A stretch of 64,000 nucleotides of DNA from JAJXXT01 sp963764465 (GCA_963764465.1 CAVXSO010000007.1:248001-312000), one strand, 5' to 3'; counted from the first letter of the stretch, positions 1 through 9,010 are shown. Made by a program: numbers and translations. Notes: generated by a model from the sequence alone, not told the origin.

Positions 1-640
1 CGAGCGGGCATTCGTTGAGGCGGCGGCGCGCGTCGGCCAGCCGGCCGCGGTCCCGCGCCAGCATTTCCACATAGGCGAGCATGTGGTGGCCGAAGGTGAC
101 GGGCTGCGCGGTCTGCAGGTGGGTGAAGCCCGGCATCGGGTCCGCCGCATGGGCGGCGGCGCGCTCGGCGAGCGCCTTCATCGTATCGGCGAGCTGCGCC
201 TCCAGCCCGTCGATCGCGTCGCGCACCCAGAGGCGAAAATCGGTCGCCACCTGGTCGTTGCGGCTGCGCGCGGTGTGCAGGCGCTTGCCAGCTTCGCCGA
301 TGCGTTCCGTGAGGCGGGCCTCGATGTTCATGTGGATGTCTTCGAGTGCCGTCTCGAAGGGGAAGGACCCCGCCTCGATCTCGGCGGCGATGGCGGCGAG
401 GCCCTCGCGGATGGCGCGCTCGTCCGCGGCCGTGATGATGCCGCAATGGGCGAGCATCGCGGCGTGCGCCAGCGAACCGTTGATGTCCTGGCGCCAGAGC
501 TTGCGATCGAAACCGATGGAGGCGTTGATCTCCTGCATGATGACGGAGGGGCCGGCGGCGAAGCGCCCGCCCCATTGCCGGTTGGCTTCCGCGTTGCGAA
601 GTAGGGTGCCGTCCAGATCGGTGGGCGAATTCGGGCTCAA
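1..640 (-). CDS. argH: Argininosuccinate lyase, N-terminal part (3' end outside window)
   Basis: Last step of arginine synthesis: splits argininosuccinate into arginine and fumarate in the cytoplasm. The visible 213 residues hold the WGGRF motif near the N-terminus, the TARSRNDQVATDFRLW stretch and GFTHLQTAQPVTFGHH, both hallmark blocks of the lyase. The GSSxMPxKxN signature lies beyond the left edge. The only in-frame start upstream of WGGRF is TTG at 640-638, and no clear Shine-Dalgarno precedes it. It is divergent from the TlpA-type gene with only 12 nt between start codons, an arrangement I recall from other alphaproteobacteria. Identity is certain; the start is less so. Confidence 0.95.
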   Translation of the reverse strand, partial: MSPNSPTDLDGTLLRNAEANRQWGGRFAAGPSVIMQEINASIGFDRKLWRQDINGSLAHAAMLAHCGIITAADERAIREGLAAIAAEIEAGSFPFETALEDIHMNIEARLTERIGEAGKRLHTARSRNDQVATDFRLWVRDAIDGLEAQLADTMKALAERAAAHAADPMPGFTHLQTAQPVTFGHHMLAYVEMLARDRGRLADARRRLNECPL

Positions 641-652
641 GGAGAAACATCC

Positions 653-1228
653 GTGCAGGTGATGGTGCGGCGCGCGCTGCTCGCGGGCGGGATCGCGGCC
701 GCGGGGACCGTAGCGGGGCTGTGGTGGCTGCGCAAACCGCTGCCGGACACTGCGGGCCCGCGCACCACGCCCGGCGCGAGCCCGGGTGTTTTAGGCACGC
801 TGCGGACGGTTTCGCCGCCCAAGGTGCCGCCCGCGGTCGCGCTGCTCGACGCAGATGGCAAGGCCGCGCCGCTCGCCACCTGGCGCGGGCGGAAGCTGGT
901 GCTGAATTTCTGGGCTACGTGGTGCGTGCCCTGCGTGCGCGAGATGCCGTCGCTGCAGGCGCTGGCGCAGGCGAGCCCGGAACTCGTGGTGGTGCCGGCC
1001 TCCTCCGATGCCGGCGGCGCCGCGACGGTGCGGAATTTCTATGCCGCGCACGGGATCACGGCGCTGCCGGTCTGGCTCGACCCGCATGGCACGGCAGGCG
1101 ATGCCATGGGAATCGCGGGGCTGCCGACGACGTTCCTGATCGGCGCGGACGGGGATGTGCGAGGCTTCGTCGAGGGCGGTGCCGACTGGATGGCGCTGCG
1201 GGAGAAGGTGCTGGCGCTGCTGGGCTAG
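653..1228 (+). CDS. tlpA: TlpA-family periplasmic thiol-disulfide oxidoreductase
   Basis: Membrane-anchored or exported thioredoxin-like protein, 191 aa. An N-terminal hydrophobic segment (residues about 5-25) precedes a low-complexity linker and a thioredoxin fold with the redox motif C91-V-P-C94 in FWATWCVPC, followed by a cis-proline region (LPTTFLIG). Family members reduce periplasmic disulfides, for example during cytochrome c or cytochrome oxidase CuA maturation; the exact client is not visible here. Start GTG at 653 is chosen because AAGGAG lies 8 nt upstream. That Shine-Dalgarno overlaps the antisense argH start codon. The stop overlaps the stop of the convergent hydantoinase gene. 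Confidence 0.88.
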   Translation: MQVMVRRALLAGGIAAAGTVAGLWWLRKPLPDTAGPRTTPGASPGVLGTLRTVSPPKVPPAVALLDADGKAAPLATWRGRKLVLNFWATWCVPCVREMPSLQALAQASPELVVVPASSDAGGAATVRNFYAAHGITALPVWLDPHGTAGDAMGIAGLPTTFLIGADGDVRGFVEGGADWMALREKVLALLG

Positions 1229-3020
1229 GCGGCGCGCGACGCCCGGTACGCGGCCTCACCCGCCGGCGTGACGTAGCCGTCGGCGAGATCGTCGTCCACG
1301 AGCGCCTGTTCACGGGCAGCAGGATCGCCGAAGCCGGCACCGCCGCCGAGCTGCACCTCCACGATGCGATCGGTGGCGGTGAGCGTGACGAGCTCGCCGG
1401 TGCCGCAATCATGCGCCACGCGGCCCTCGGTGTCCGTCACCACCCCGCGGACCGGACCGCCGGCGCCGCCACCGGCCAGGCCAGGCGCGAGCACGCCGAC
1501 GCCCTCGGGATAGACCGAGACCAGGGTCGGCAGGCCGTCGTCGAGGAGTTTGCGCAGGCGCGTGCGCACGCCGAGCCCGCCGCGGCGCCGGCCAGGCCCA
1601 CCGGAATCCGCAACCAGCGATTTCTCCAGCACCAGGACGGGAGCGCGGGATTCCAGCAGCTCGATCGAGGTGTTGGCGGCCGAGGTGGGATAGAGCAGCG
1701 CGGACTTGCCGTCGTGGTCGCGCCCGGCGCCCTGGCCGCCGCCCATGAAGTAATGGTCCGCGTAGAGGCGCCCTGCGGTGTCGCGGCCATAGATGTTGAT
1801 CGCGTGGGGCAGGCCGGTCTGCGCCTGCACCCGGCCAGGTGCCGCATCCGCCAGCGCGCGGAAGATGTTGGGGGCGATGTACCAGCCGGTGCGGGTGCGC
1901 AGGTTCACGCTCGCGGGCCTGTTGCAGTTCAGCACCGATCCCCGGGGGATGCGCACCTCGAAGGGGCGGTAGCAGCCGGCGTTGCCGCGCACCTCCGGTG
2001 TCAGCAGGCATTTCAGCGGGTAGGTTGCGTGCGCCTCGCTGTAGGAGAGGGTGCAGTTGAGGCCGCCCTGCGGCTGCTGCGGCGGCGCGCCAGCGAAGTC
2101 GAGCGCGATGTGGTCGCCCTCGACGGTGACGGTCAGCGGGTAGCGCAGGCGCTCGCCGAGCGGGTTGTTCCAGACCTCGGAATGCCAGGTGCCGTCCGGG
2201 AGCGCGGCGATGGCGGCGCGCATGGCGGCTTCCGAGCGGCCCTGCAGCACGAGCGCAAGCGCGCGCAGATCGGCGAGGCCGTAGTCTTTCATGACGGAAG
2301 CGAGACGTTCCTCGCCCATCCGGTTGGCGGCGATAAAGGAGTAGATGTCCCCCAGCACTTCCTCCGGCTTGCGGACGTTCTCGCGGATGAGGGTGACGAG
2401 ATCCTCGTTGATGACGCCCGCACGGGCGAGCTTCATCGGCGGAATCTGGAAGCCCTCATCGTAGATCTCCCGCGCGCGCAGTGAGTCCTTGGTGCCGCCG
2501 ATATCGCCGACATGGCCGACCGTGCCGGCGAAGGCGACGAGGCGCCCGCCATGGAAGATGGGCGTCACCACGGCGATGTCGAACAGGTGGCCGGCGCAGA
2601 GCCAGGGATCGTTGGTGACAAGGATATCGCCGGGGACCAGCGTATGGGCCGGGAATTTCTCGAGCAGCGCCTTGGCCGCGCGTGGCAGCGTGAGGTTGAA
2701 CACCGGCATGGCGCGTGGCGAGTGCACCAGGCTCTCGCCGCCGTCGTCGAGCAGGTCGCAGGCGAAATCCTGCGCTTCCGAAATGATCAGCGAGAATGCC
2801 GTGCGGCAGATGGTCTGCCACATCTCCTCCACCACGGTTTCGAGACGCGCCCACATGATCTCGAGCGAGACGGGGTCCGATTCCAGGATCGCGGCGGCCT
2901 CGGCGATCGGGGTCGTCGCCGTGATCTTCTGGGCCGCCGGGGCCGCGACGCCGATCGCGATGCGCAGCATGCCGCCGGCCGCCACGGTGAGCGTGTCCCC
3001 GGGCGGAATTACCGTGGTCG
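1225..3020 (-). CDS. Hydantoinase/oxoprolinase HyuB-type half
   Basis: About 598 residues in the second frame. They begin with the tail of the HyuA domain (STTVIPPGDTLTVAAGG) and pass without a stop into the HyuB domain, recognised by DPVSLEIMWARL, FACDLLD, DILVTNDPW, GHVGDIGG, and PRGSVLNCNRPASV. The C-terminal block has GGGAGFGDP. If translated on its own, ATG at 2970-2968 is the first sensible start, though no good ribosome site is seen there. The stop TAG (1227-1225) shares three bases with the stop of the convergent tlpA. HyuB carries the hydrolytic part of the reaction in characterised relatives. Confidence 0.88.
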
Positions 3021-5023
3021 AACTCACGCTCCTCGACGATGGCGGGGCCGGCGATGGTGGTGCCCTCGGCGAGCGCGTAGCGGTCGTAGACGGCAGTTTC
3101 GGCGAAGCCGCCCTCGAACCAGGCGCGGCGGGAGCCTTTTCGCGCGGCACCGGTGGTCGCGGCCTGCTCCTCGCGCGCGGAGAGCGCGGGGATGGGACCG
3201 CGGGCGCGGATGCGCAGGCCCACGATCTCCACTGGCACGCCGTCGTAGACCTGCGTGTAGCGGGCGGCGTAGGCGGTGGCGAAGGCGGCGCGCAGCGCGG
3301 GCACGGCAGCCTGGTCGAGCGTGCCTGGCGGCAATGTCACGTTGATCTCATGGAGCTGACCGGCAAGGCGCATGTCCGCGCTGCGCTCCACCACGATGTC
3401 CGCCGGGTTCGTTCCGGCGCCGGTGAGGCGTGCGGAGACATCGCCCGTGAGCTCCGCGAGCAGCGTCTCGGCGCCGGCAAGGCCCGCCGCGTCGTCGAGG
3501 CGCGCAGAAAAGCTGCGCACCTGCTCGAAGGAAAGCGGAGCGGCGAGGAAGCCCAGCGCGGAGGCCGCACCGGACGCCGGCGGGATCAGCACCTCGCGCA
3601 CGCCGAGGATACGTGCGACGGAGGCGGCGTGGGCGGGACCTGCGCCGCCGAAGCCGACCATGGCGTAGCCGCGCGGGTCCCTGCCCTTCTCCACGATATG
3701 GATGCGCGCGGCGGCGGCCATGTTCTCCGAGACCAGGCGATAGATGCCGGCCGCCGTTTCGAGGGCGGAAAGATTGAGCCCTTCGCCGACACGCGCAAGC
3801 GCCGCCTCGGCCGCCGCGACATCGAGCGCCATGCGCCCGCCGAGGAAGAAGCCGGGATCGTAGTAGCCGAGCAGCAGGTTGGCGTCTGTCACCGTGGGAT
3901 CCGTGCCGCCCTGCCCGTAGCAGGCGGGGCCGGGGGCGGCGCCCGCGGAATGGGGCCCGACGCGCAGCAGGCCCACGCCGTCGATCGCGGCGATGGAGCC
4001 GCCGCCGGCGCCGATTTCGATCATGTCGATCACAGGGGCCTTGATCGGCAGGCCGGAGCCCTTCTTGAAGCGGTGAACGCGCGCGGCCTCCATCATCGGT
4101 GCGACGTCGGCGGCGCCGTCCTCGATGAGGCAGGCCTTGGCCGTCGTGCCGCCCATGTCGAAGCTGATGATGTCGCGATGGCCGGCGAGCGCGCCAAAGA
4201 AGGCGGTGGCGAGGCCGCCGCCGGCGGGGCCGGATTCAAGGAGGCGGATGGGCAGCAGGCGCGCCGTCTCCGGCGACAGCAGGCCGCCGGCGGAGTGCAT
4301 GAGGCGCAGCGCGCCGGCGAAGCCCCGCAGGCGCAACTCCCGCTCCAGCCGGCGCAGGTAGCGGTCCATCAGGGGCTGGACGAAGGCGTTGGCGCAGGTG
4401 GTGCAGAAGCGCTGGTATTCCCACATCTCCGAGACGACATCGGAGGAAATGGAAACCGACATGTCCGGGCAGGCCGCGCGGACGATCGCCGCCGCGCGGC
4501 GCTCGTGATCGGGGTTGCGGTAGGAATGGAGGAAGCCGATGGCGATGGCCTCGATGCCCTGTGCCGCGAGGCGCCTGGCCGCGGCCTCCACCGCCGCCTC
4601 GTCGAGCGGGGTCACGATTTTGCCGTCGCGGTCCATGCGCTCGGGGATTTCGAGCCGGTGGCGGCGGGGGACGAGCGGCGTCGGGAACTGGAGAAACAGG
4701 TCGTAGATGTCGTAGCGCTGCTCCGTGCCCATCTCGAGGATGTCGCGGAAGCCCTGGGTGGTGAGCAGGCCGAGCTTCGCACCCTTGCGCTCGATCAGCG
4801 CGTTGGTGACGAGCGTGGTGCCGTGGACGATGTCCGTCACCTCGGCGAGCGCGATGCCGGCGCTGGAAACAAGCTCGTCGAGGCCTGCGAGCGCGCCGCG
4901 GGACGGGTCGTCCGGCGTGGTCAGCGTCTTGTGCAGGCGGACGGACTCAGTCGCGGGGTCGAGCAGGATGAAATCGGTGAAGGTGCCGCCGATGTCGAAG
5001 CCGATCCGATAACGCGAAGGCAT
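3021..5023 (-). CDS. Hydantoinase/oxoprolinase HyuA-type half (ATPase-like subunit region)
   Basis: About 667 residues up to the frameshift. The N-terminus carries the actin-like nucleotide motif FDIGGTFTDF (residues 8-17). GGTTAKACL and GAGGGSIAAID follow, and the C-terminal domain has MVGFGGAGPAHA. In this family the HyuA part binds ATP and phosphorylates the substrate. The ATG at 5023-5021 is preceded by GGGAGA 8-9 nt upstream. Without correction the frame runs on as arginine/histidine-rich nonsense to 2456. Substrate (5-oxoproline, N-methylhydantoin, an acetophenone-type ketone) cannot be decided from sequence. Confidence 0.88.
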
Positions 5024-5105
5024 GAGGGTCTCCCGCTGAGCGCCCCAGGTTTTCACGGTGCGCAGCGGAGAGCAACCGGCGTGGGCCGGCGCCCGGACGA
5101 GATGC

Positions 5106-6668
5106 TCAGAAGGCGCTGCCGACGGTGAAGAATACCTGGTTGCGGGCGAAATTCTCCGTCGAATCAGTGGAGGAGCGGTTGGTGAAGCGATAATCCGCGC
5201 CAAGATAGACCTGTTTCGTCACGTAATAGCGGACACCGATCGACGTATCGACCTCGTTGTCCTGGCGGGAACTTTGCAAATAGTTGCTGAAGCCATAGGC
5301 GACGCGCAGGAAGCCCGTCAGATTGCGGCGCAGTGCCTGCTCGATCCTGCCGCCTGCGAGGGTGTAGATATAGGCGGGACTGCCCGCGAGCGTGGTTTCT
5401 TCGATCGACCGATCCATGAACAGAACGAGTGCGGTGCTCGTGGCGGGTTGCCAGCGCAGATAACCGTCCGCCGCAACCGTGGTGATCTGCTTGAAGCGAG
5501 GATCCTGGTAGTTGCGGCCCATCCCGCCGATGAAAGCCTCGCCCGTGACCGACGGGCCGAAGCGGAATTTCGTTCCCACCCCCGTGCGATAGCCACCAGA
5601 GCTACGCTCGTAGCCGAAATCATCCGTTGTCTGATCGTAGGAACGGATGTCGCCGAGAGCCTCGAAAAAGGGACGGACCGCGTCGTTGGCCGCATCGCCG
5701 ATGGTGGCGCCGAACGTGTACCGGTTACGGTCGCGGTCGTTGTTGACGATCAGGCCATTGTCGCCCATCACGTTGCCGAATGTCAGGCGCTCGACTGCGG
5801 CGGCAAGGCGCATGTCGATGTTACCGATACGGTGCACCAGTCCCGTGTAGGCGTTGAGCTCATGGTACGGCGTTGGCGTCCGTCCCTCCACGGCGTCCGG
5901 CGAGGCACGGTCCTCGTGCTCCTGCAGGGCGATCGTGCCGAACAAGAGCTGCGTGCTCTTGCTGATGTCGATCTGGCCTTCGGTCTGGGTGTGCCAGTCG
6001 GCGGTGTTCTCGCTGCCATAATGCATATAGCCGGTCAGGTCGGTGCCCGCTTCGGCGTAGAACGAATGACGGTCCCAATTCGATTGCAGCGCGATGCTGG
6101 GTGACACGGTACCGACCCAGTCCGATACCGTGCCGCTCTTCGTTGCGAAGATGTTGCTGTCGTAGAATGTGCCGGCGTGCACCTCGGGGTAGAGGGTGAA
6201 GGAGCCGACATTGTACCCACGCGCGCCGACCTGCGGCGGTTGCACCGGCGCGTTGGCGGCCGGCTCCGGCTGAAGCGACGGCACGATGCGGATATCGTTC
6301 GCGACGTAGCGTGTCAGTTCCTGCCCGACGGCCATGCGCACCGCATCGCGCTGCGCGGGCGGGGCCGCCGCGATGATGCGGGCGGCGATTTCGCGGTACA
6401 CGGGCAGGTTGGCGCCGACGAAGCCCGGGACCGGCGCCGCCGCGACACGCGCGAGAGAGGCCGCGCCGTCGGGCGTGGCCGCGAGCTCGGGGTGCGCGGC
6501 CAGCACCTGCGCCAAGGCATCGATCAGCGCGCGGGGCCCCACGCCGGCCGCCGCCGTGATTTGTTGCGAGACCGAAGCGGGGAGGGTGGCGGCTCGGACG
6601 GAAACGGGAAGAACCGCCAAAGATGCTGCCGCTATCAGCGCCGCAAGCCATCTGGATGCACGCCACAT
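5106..6668 (-). CDS. Outer-membrane beta-barrel protein (BBP2/porin-2-like) with helical periplasmic N-domain
   Basis: 520 aa. A cleavable signal (residues 1-27, ending VRA) is followed by a helical, alanine-rich domain (about 30-125), a short linker, and a barrel region from about residue 150. The barrel opens with a YDSNIFAT-type segment typical of putative beta-barrel porins of the BBP2 class and ends in Phe, as expected for BAM-dependent insertion. Some relatives sit in exopolysaccharide loci; no substrate is evident. The start ATG 6668 is preceded by GGGGGAGAGG. It is divergent from three exported-protein genes, and an FNR/FixK-like box lies 70 nt upstream of its start codon. Barrel identity is good; function is unknown. 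Confidence 0.82.
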   Translation of the reverse strand: MWRASRWLAALIAAASLAVLPVSVRAATLPASVSQQITAAAGVGPRALIDALAQVLAAHPELAATPDGAASLARVAAAPVPGFVGANLPVYREIAARIIAAAPPAQRDAVRMAVGQELTRYVANDIRIVPSLQPEPAANAPVQPPQVGARGYNVGSFTLYPEVHAGTFYDSNIFATKSGTVSDWVGTVSPSIALQSNWDRHSFYAEAGTDLTGYMHYGSENTADWHTQTEGQIDISKSTQLLFGTIALQEHEDRASPDAVEGRTPTPYHELNAYTGLVHRIGNIDMRLAAAVERLTFGNVMGDNGLIVNNDRDRNRYTFGATIGDAANDAVRPFFEALGDIRSYDQTTDDFGYERSSGGYRTGVGTKFRFGPSVTGEAFIGGMGRNYQDPRFKQITTVAADGYLRWQPATSTALVLFMDRSIEETTLAGSPAYIYTLAGGRIEQALRRNLTGFLRVAYGFSNYLQSSRQDNEVDTSIGVRYYVTKQVYLGADYRFTNRSSTDSTENFARNQVFFTVGSAF

Positions 6669-6737
6669 GGAAGCCTCTCCCCCGATCAAACCCAGGCTCC
6701 GGAAATCACCAAATCAGCCGCAGCCTTACGTCCGACA

Positions 6738-6751
6738 TTGACCCAGATCAA
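6738..6751. promoter_or_regulatory. FNR/FixK-type operator between barrel gene and secreted-protein genes
   Basis: TTGAC-CCAG-ATCAA fits the alphaproteobacterial FNR/FixK consensus TTGAY-N4-RTCAA exactly and is embedded in the longer palindrome ATTGACCCAGATCAAT. It starts 70 nt upstream of the barrel ATG (6668), a plausible distance for class-II activation if the 5' UTR is short, and about 175 nt upstream of the rightward gene. The rest of the 6669-6924 spacer is AT-rich compared with the window, including TATAAAAAA near 6866, and probably holds both divergent promoters. Confidence 0.65.
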
Positions 6752-6924
6752 TCTTGCCGCAGGCGACTTCGTCCACATGCTGCTTATTCACCCCGCAATT
6801 GCCGATTCGAATCGATTAATGCACCGACTCTTGATGCAAATCAAACTAGTTCCATTGAAGCTCGCTATAAAAAATCCAGCTTACGTGAGCGGTGTTGACG
6901 GTGAGATTTATGAGGACAGGTGTC

Positions 6925-7389
6925 ATGGGGAGGCTAAACGGCTTGCGCGCATGCCTGACAGGCGCGCTTCTGTTGCTGCCGCCGCTGTTGCCTGCAGCGG
7001 CGGCCACCCCGCCGCTCGCCGGCCCGGTCAACCCGCCGGGAGTGGCTTGGTGCGAGGACTACCGGGCGACAGACCTGTCGGACCAGGATCGGCTTAGGGG
7101 CAGCAATCTCATGCGACTGCGCGCCGCGCAAAGTGAGCTGGCGCCCGGTTTCGCGCCAGGCACGGCTACGACGGGGCTCCGGCTGCTGGCGGCCTATCAG
7201 GAAGAACTTGGCAAGGTGCGGCCAAACGCGTCGCTCGCCGCCAGCTACCTCGGGCAGGTCAGCACGGTACCGATCTCCGCTGCGCGCTATCTGCGTGTGA
7301 ACGCGTTGCTCTGCGTCAGCACCACGCGTGCGCTGGCTGAGAAGATCGAGGCGGATGCTGAAGCGCAACGACTGCAAATGGCCCGCTGA
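6925..7389 (+). CDS. Exported hypothetical protein with two cysteines
   Basis: 154 aa, not recognised. A Sec-type signal peptide (GALLLLPPLLPAAAA) precedes a mature part with a proline-rich start, a WCEDY motif, and a second cysteine in NALLCVS, which could form a disulfide. The C-terminus is helical and charged. ATG 6925 has AGGA 8 nt upstream; ATG 6910 in the same frame is the alternative. It is the first of three co-directional genes for exported proteins (23 nt to the next gene), so a shared transcript is likely. Confidence 0.65.
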   Translation: MGRLNGLRACLTGALLLLPPLLPAAAATPPLAGPVNPPGVAWCEDYRATDLSDQDRLRGSNLMRLRAAQSELAPGFAPGTATTGLRLLAAYQEELGKVRPNASLAASYLGQVSTVPISAARYLRVNALLCVSTTRALAEKIEADAEAQRLQMAR

Positions 7390-7411
7390 ACGCGGGTCGT
7401 CGGAGAGCTTT

Positions 7412-7963
7412 ATGAGAATTGGCTCCAAGATAGCGATGTCTCCAGTGCCAACGAGGCGCTTCTGGTTGCGCGGGTTGCTCGGCATGGCGGCGTTCATGCT
7501 GGTACCGCGACCCGCCGCCTTTGCCCAGGGCACAACCACGATCCACCCGGGCGGTGGCGGCAAGGGCGCCGGCGGTAAGGGCGGCGGGGAGAGCGGCGGC
7601 GGCGAGAGCGGCGGCGGCGAAAGCGGTGGCGGCCATGGTGCCGGCGAAAGTGGCGGTGGCAAAGGCGGCGACAACCCGCAGGACAGGACGCCCGCGCAAC
7701 GAGCCATGCGCCACCGTGAGCGGAAAGGCCGCACCCTGGGCGGGGGGGAGAGCACCGGCGGAGGAACCGGCGGCGGCGGCCACACCGGTGGCGGCAGCCA
7801 CAGCGGCGACGAGGGTGGAACCGGCACGACGACGCTGGCGCCGCAGGTACCAAGTGATGGCTCCATCACCGGCCCCATCGGCGGATCGAATGGAGGCGAA
7901 CATTTCGTCCACCCAGGGATCGGGGGATGGGGTGCGGATACGAAAGTTCTGCGCCAGCCGTGA
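7412..7963 (+). CDS. Exported glycine-rich repeat protein, Tat-like signal
   Basis: 183 aa. The signal region carries TRRFWLRG, close to the twin-arginine consensus, then a hydrophobic stretch and a likely cut after AFAQ. The mature protein is mostly Gly/Ser/Lys/Glu: ESGGG units, GGGTGGGGHTGGG, and a short basic middle (RAMRHRERKGR). There is no recognised domain. Such low-complexity chains are seen in surface or matrix proteins, but a role here is only inference. ATG 7412 is preceded by GGAGAG 5 nt upstream. It lies between two other exported-protein genes in the same direction. Confidence 0.65.
   Translation: MRIGSKIAMSPVPTRRFWLRGLLGMAAFMLVPRPAAFAQGTTTIHPGGGGKGAGGKGGGESGGGESGGGESGGGHGAGESGGGKGGDNPQDRTPAQRAMRHRERKGRTLGGGESTGGGTGGGGHTGGGSHSGDEGGTGTTTLAPQVPSDGSITGPIGGSNGGEHFVHPGIGGWGADTKVLRQP
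7589..7633 (+). repeat. Three in-frame 15-bp tandem repeats encoding ESGGG
   Basis: Units 7589-7603, 7604-7618 and 7619-7633 read GAGAGCGGCGGCGGC with one to a few synonymous changes. The repeat is in frame, so copy-number change would lengthen the glycine-rich chain without breaking it. Confidence 0.8.
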
Positions 7964-8015
7964 ACGGCCAGGCTTATGCAGAAGACAGGCTTCAACCTCG
8001 CAAGGAACGATTCCG

Positions 8016-8924
8016 ATGATGATCGACAACAAACATCCCCATCTGCTGCGGCGCATCCTTCTCGGCTCTGCGGCCCTCGGATTGGTGCTCTGGATGCCTC
8101 AGGTGCCACGTGGCAGCTCGGGTTTCCTGCCTGCCGCCTATGCGCAGTCCCAGGGCGGCCAGGGGGGGCAGGGCGGCCAGGGCGGCCAGGGCGGCCAGGG
8201 TAAGTACGGTAGTGGAACAACACACGCACCCGGCACGTCCGGACAGGGCATGGGGCAGGGCGGCTCGACCGGAACACGCGGGCATAACGGCCAGGGTGGC
8301 TCAACGGGAACCGAGAGCGGCGACGAAGGGACCAGCCCCGACAAGAAGGGGCCGCGCTTCGGTGGTGGCACCAACACCCGCCAGCCGGAAGGCGGGACCA
8401 CAGGTGGTCGACCGGTCTGGGCCAAGGAAGGCATTCCCGAAGTGGAGCTGGGGCGGCTGAGTGTCTCGCGCGCGCCGGCATCGGTGCTTGGGCACGCGTT
8501 GACGGAGACGCTCTCCAACTGGACGACGATGGGCACGACCACGATGACGCTGGTGATCGACGGCGTCACCAAGACAATCACGGTGGCCGAGCTCTACTCG
8601 TACCCGGTCGATAAATTCGCGCAGATCCTGGTGGCCAACTACGAGACCATCGTGCGCATCAACTCGCCGCTCGAGAACCTCGCGCTGATGCAGAATTATA
8701 CGAGCACCGGCGTCGTGCCCCTGAGCGGGGTTTCCCCCGCGTCCAAGACCGACCTCGTAGGGATCTTCCTCGGGTCGGCCTCCGACAAGACGCTACCGAT
8801 CTCCACCGATACGGTCATCGCGATGAACACGATCCTCGCGCTGAACCTGACACCGTCGGAGATCGCCGCGGTGGCGGTGGCGGCGGAAGAAGTGCGCGTG
8901 GCCATCGCGACCGGACACGGCTGA
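8016..8924 (+). CDS. Exported protein with QGG-repeat region and conserved-looking C-terminal domain
   Basis: 302 aa. The long N-terminal hydrophobic segment (about residues 12-45) ends in AYAQ, a likely signal cleavage site. Residues about 46-62 are QGG repeats, then a Gly/Thr-rich stretch leads to a compact C-terminal part of about 170 residues starting WAKEGIPEVELGRLSVSRAP. That part has no glycine runs and looks folded. I recall similar ELGRL(S/N)VxRAP sequences in unannotated alphaproteobacterial proteins but know no function. ATG 8016 (or 8019) follows AAGGAACGA. It is the last gene before a strong inverted repeat. Confidence 0.7.
   Translation: MMIDNKHPHLLRRILLGSAALGLVLWMPQVPRGSSGFLPAAYAQSQGGQGGQGGQGGQGGQGKYGSGTTHAPGTSGQGMGQGGSTGTRGHNGQGGSTGTESGDEGTSPDKKGPRFGGGTNTRQPEGGTTGGRPVWAKEGIPEVELGRLSVSRAPASVLGHALTETLSNWTTMGTTTMTLVIDGVTKTITVAELYSYPVDKFAQILVANYETIVRINSPLENLALMQNYTSTGVVPLSGVSPASKTDLVGIFLGSASDKTLPISTDTVIAMNTILALNLTPSEIAAVAVAAEEVRVAIATGHG
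8151..8195 (+). repeat. Five 9-bp tandem repeats encoding QGG
   Basis: CAGGGCGGC is repeated five times (the second copy reads CAGGGGGGG) and a partial sixth copy follows. It is in frame and directly after the signal peptide. Such near-perfect arrays can change copy number by slippage. Confidence 0.85.
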
Positions 8925-8973
8925 CGCACCTGCCGCCGCCGTGCCATGCGGCCGGTGGCGGGAACCGCAATGT

Positions 8974-9004
8974 GCGACCGTCGCGCCAGAGCCGCGACGG
9001 TCGC
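8974..9004. terminator. 12-bp perfect inverted repeat between convergent genes
   Basis: Arms 8974-8985 (GCGACCGTCGCG) and 8993-9004 pair perfectly around a 7-nt loop. The repeat lies between the stop of the rightward exported-protein gene (8924) and the stop of leftward hpaD (9011), the position of a bidirectional terminator. A T-run is missing on both sides, so efficiency is uncertain. Confidence 0.6.
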
Positions 9005-9010
9005 CAGCGT

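Larger units (their letters stand above)
1225..5023 (-). pseudogene. Fused HyuA-HyuB hydantoinase/5-oxoprolinase locus interrupted by a +1 frameshift
   Basis: Taken as one unit, this locus would encode about 1265 residues, the usual size of single-chain 5-oxoprolinase-type enzymes (HyuA domain then HyuB domain, ATP-dependent cleavage of 5-oxoproline or hydantoins). Both halves are intact, but the frame changes once: the HyuA frame reads normally to IVEERE, and expected C-terminal residues STTVIPPGDT continue only in the next frame. Deleting one A of the AA pair at 3021-3022 (plus strand) restores a continuous reading frame with no stop between the two domains. No slippery heptamer is visible, so an indel or a sequencing error is more likely than programmed shifting. 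Confidence 0.8.

Noticed and set aside
721..2484. Very long open frame on the plus strand across the hydantoinase region (and a similar one at 2489-5128)
   Set aside because: It is antisense to the clearly conserved HyuA/HyuB domains, is Arg/Ala/Gly-rich without motifs, and reflects the high GC content that removes stop codons.
3015..3025. Programmed ribosomal frameshifting in the hydantoinase fusion
   Set aside because: No slippery heptamer, no Shine-Dalgarno-like stimulator and no obvious downstream pseudoknot; a simple indel explains it.
6831..6871. Promoter TTGATG ... TATAAA before the first exported-protein gene
   Set aside because: The two elements are 29 nt apart, too far for a sigma-70 promoter; only the AT-rich nature is noted.
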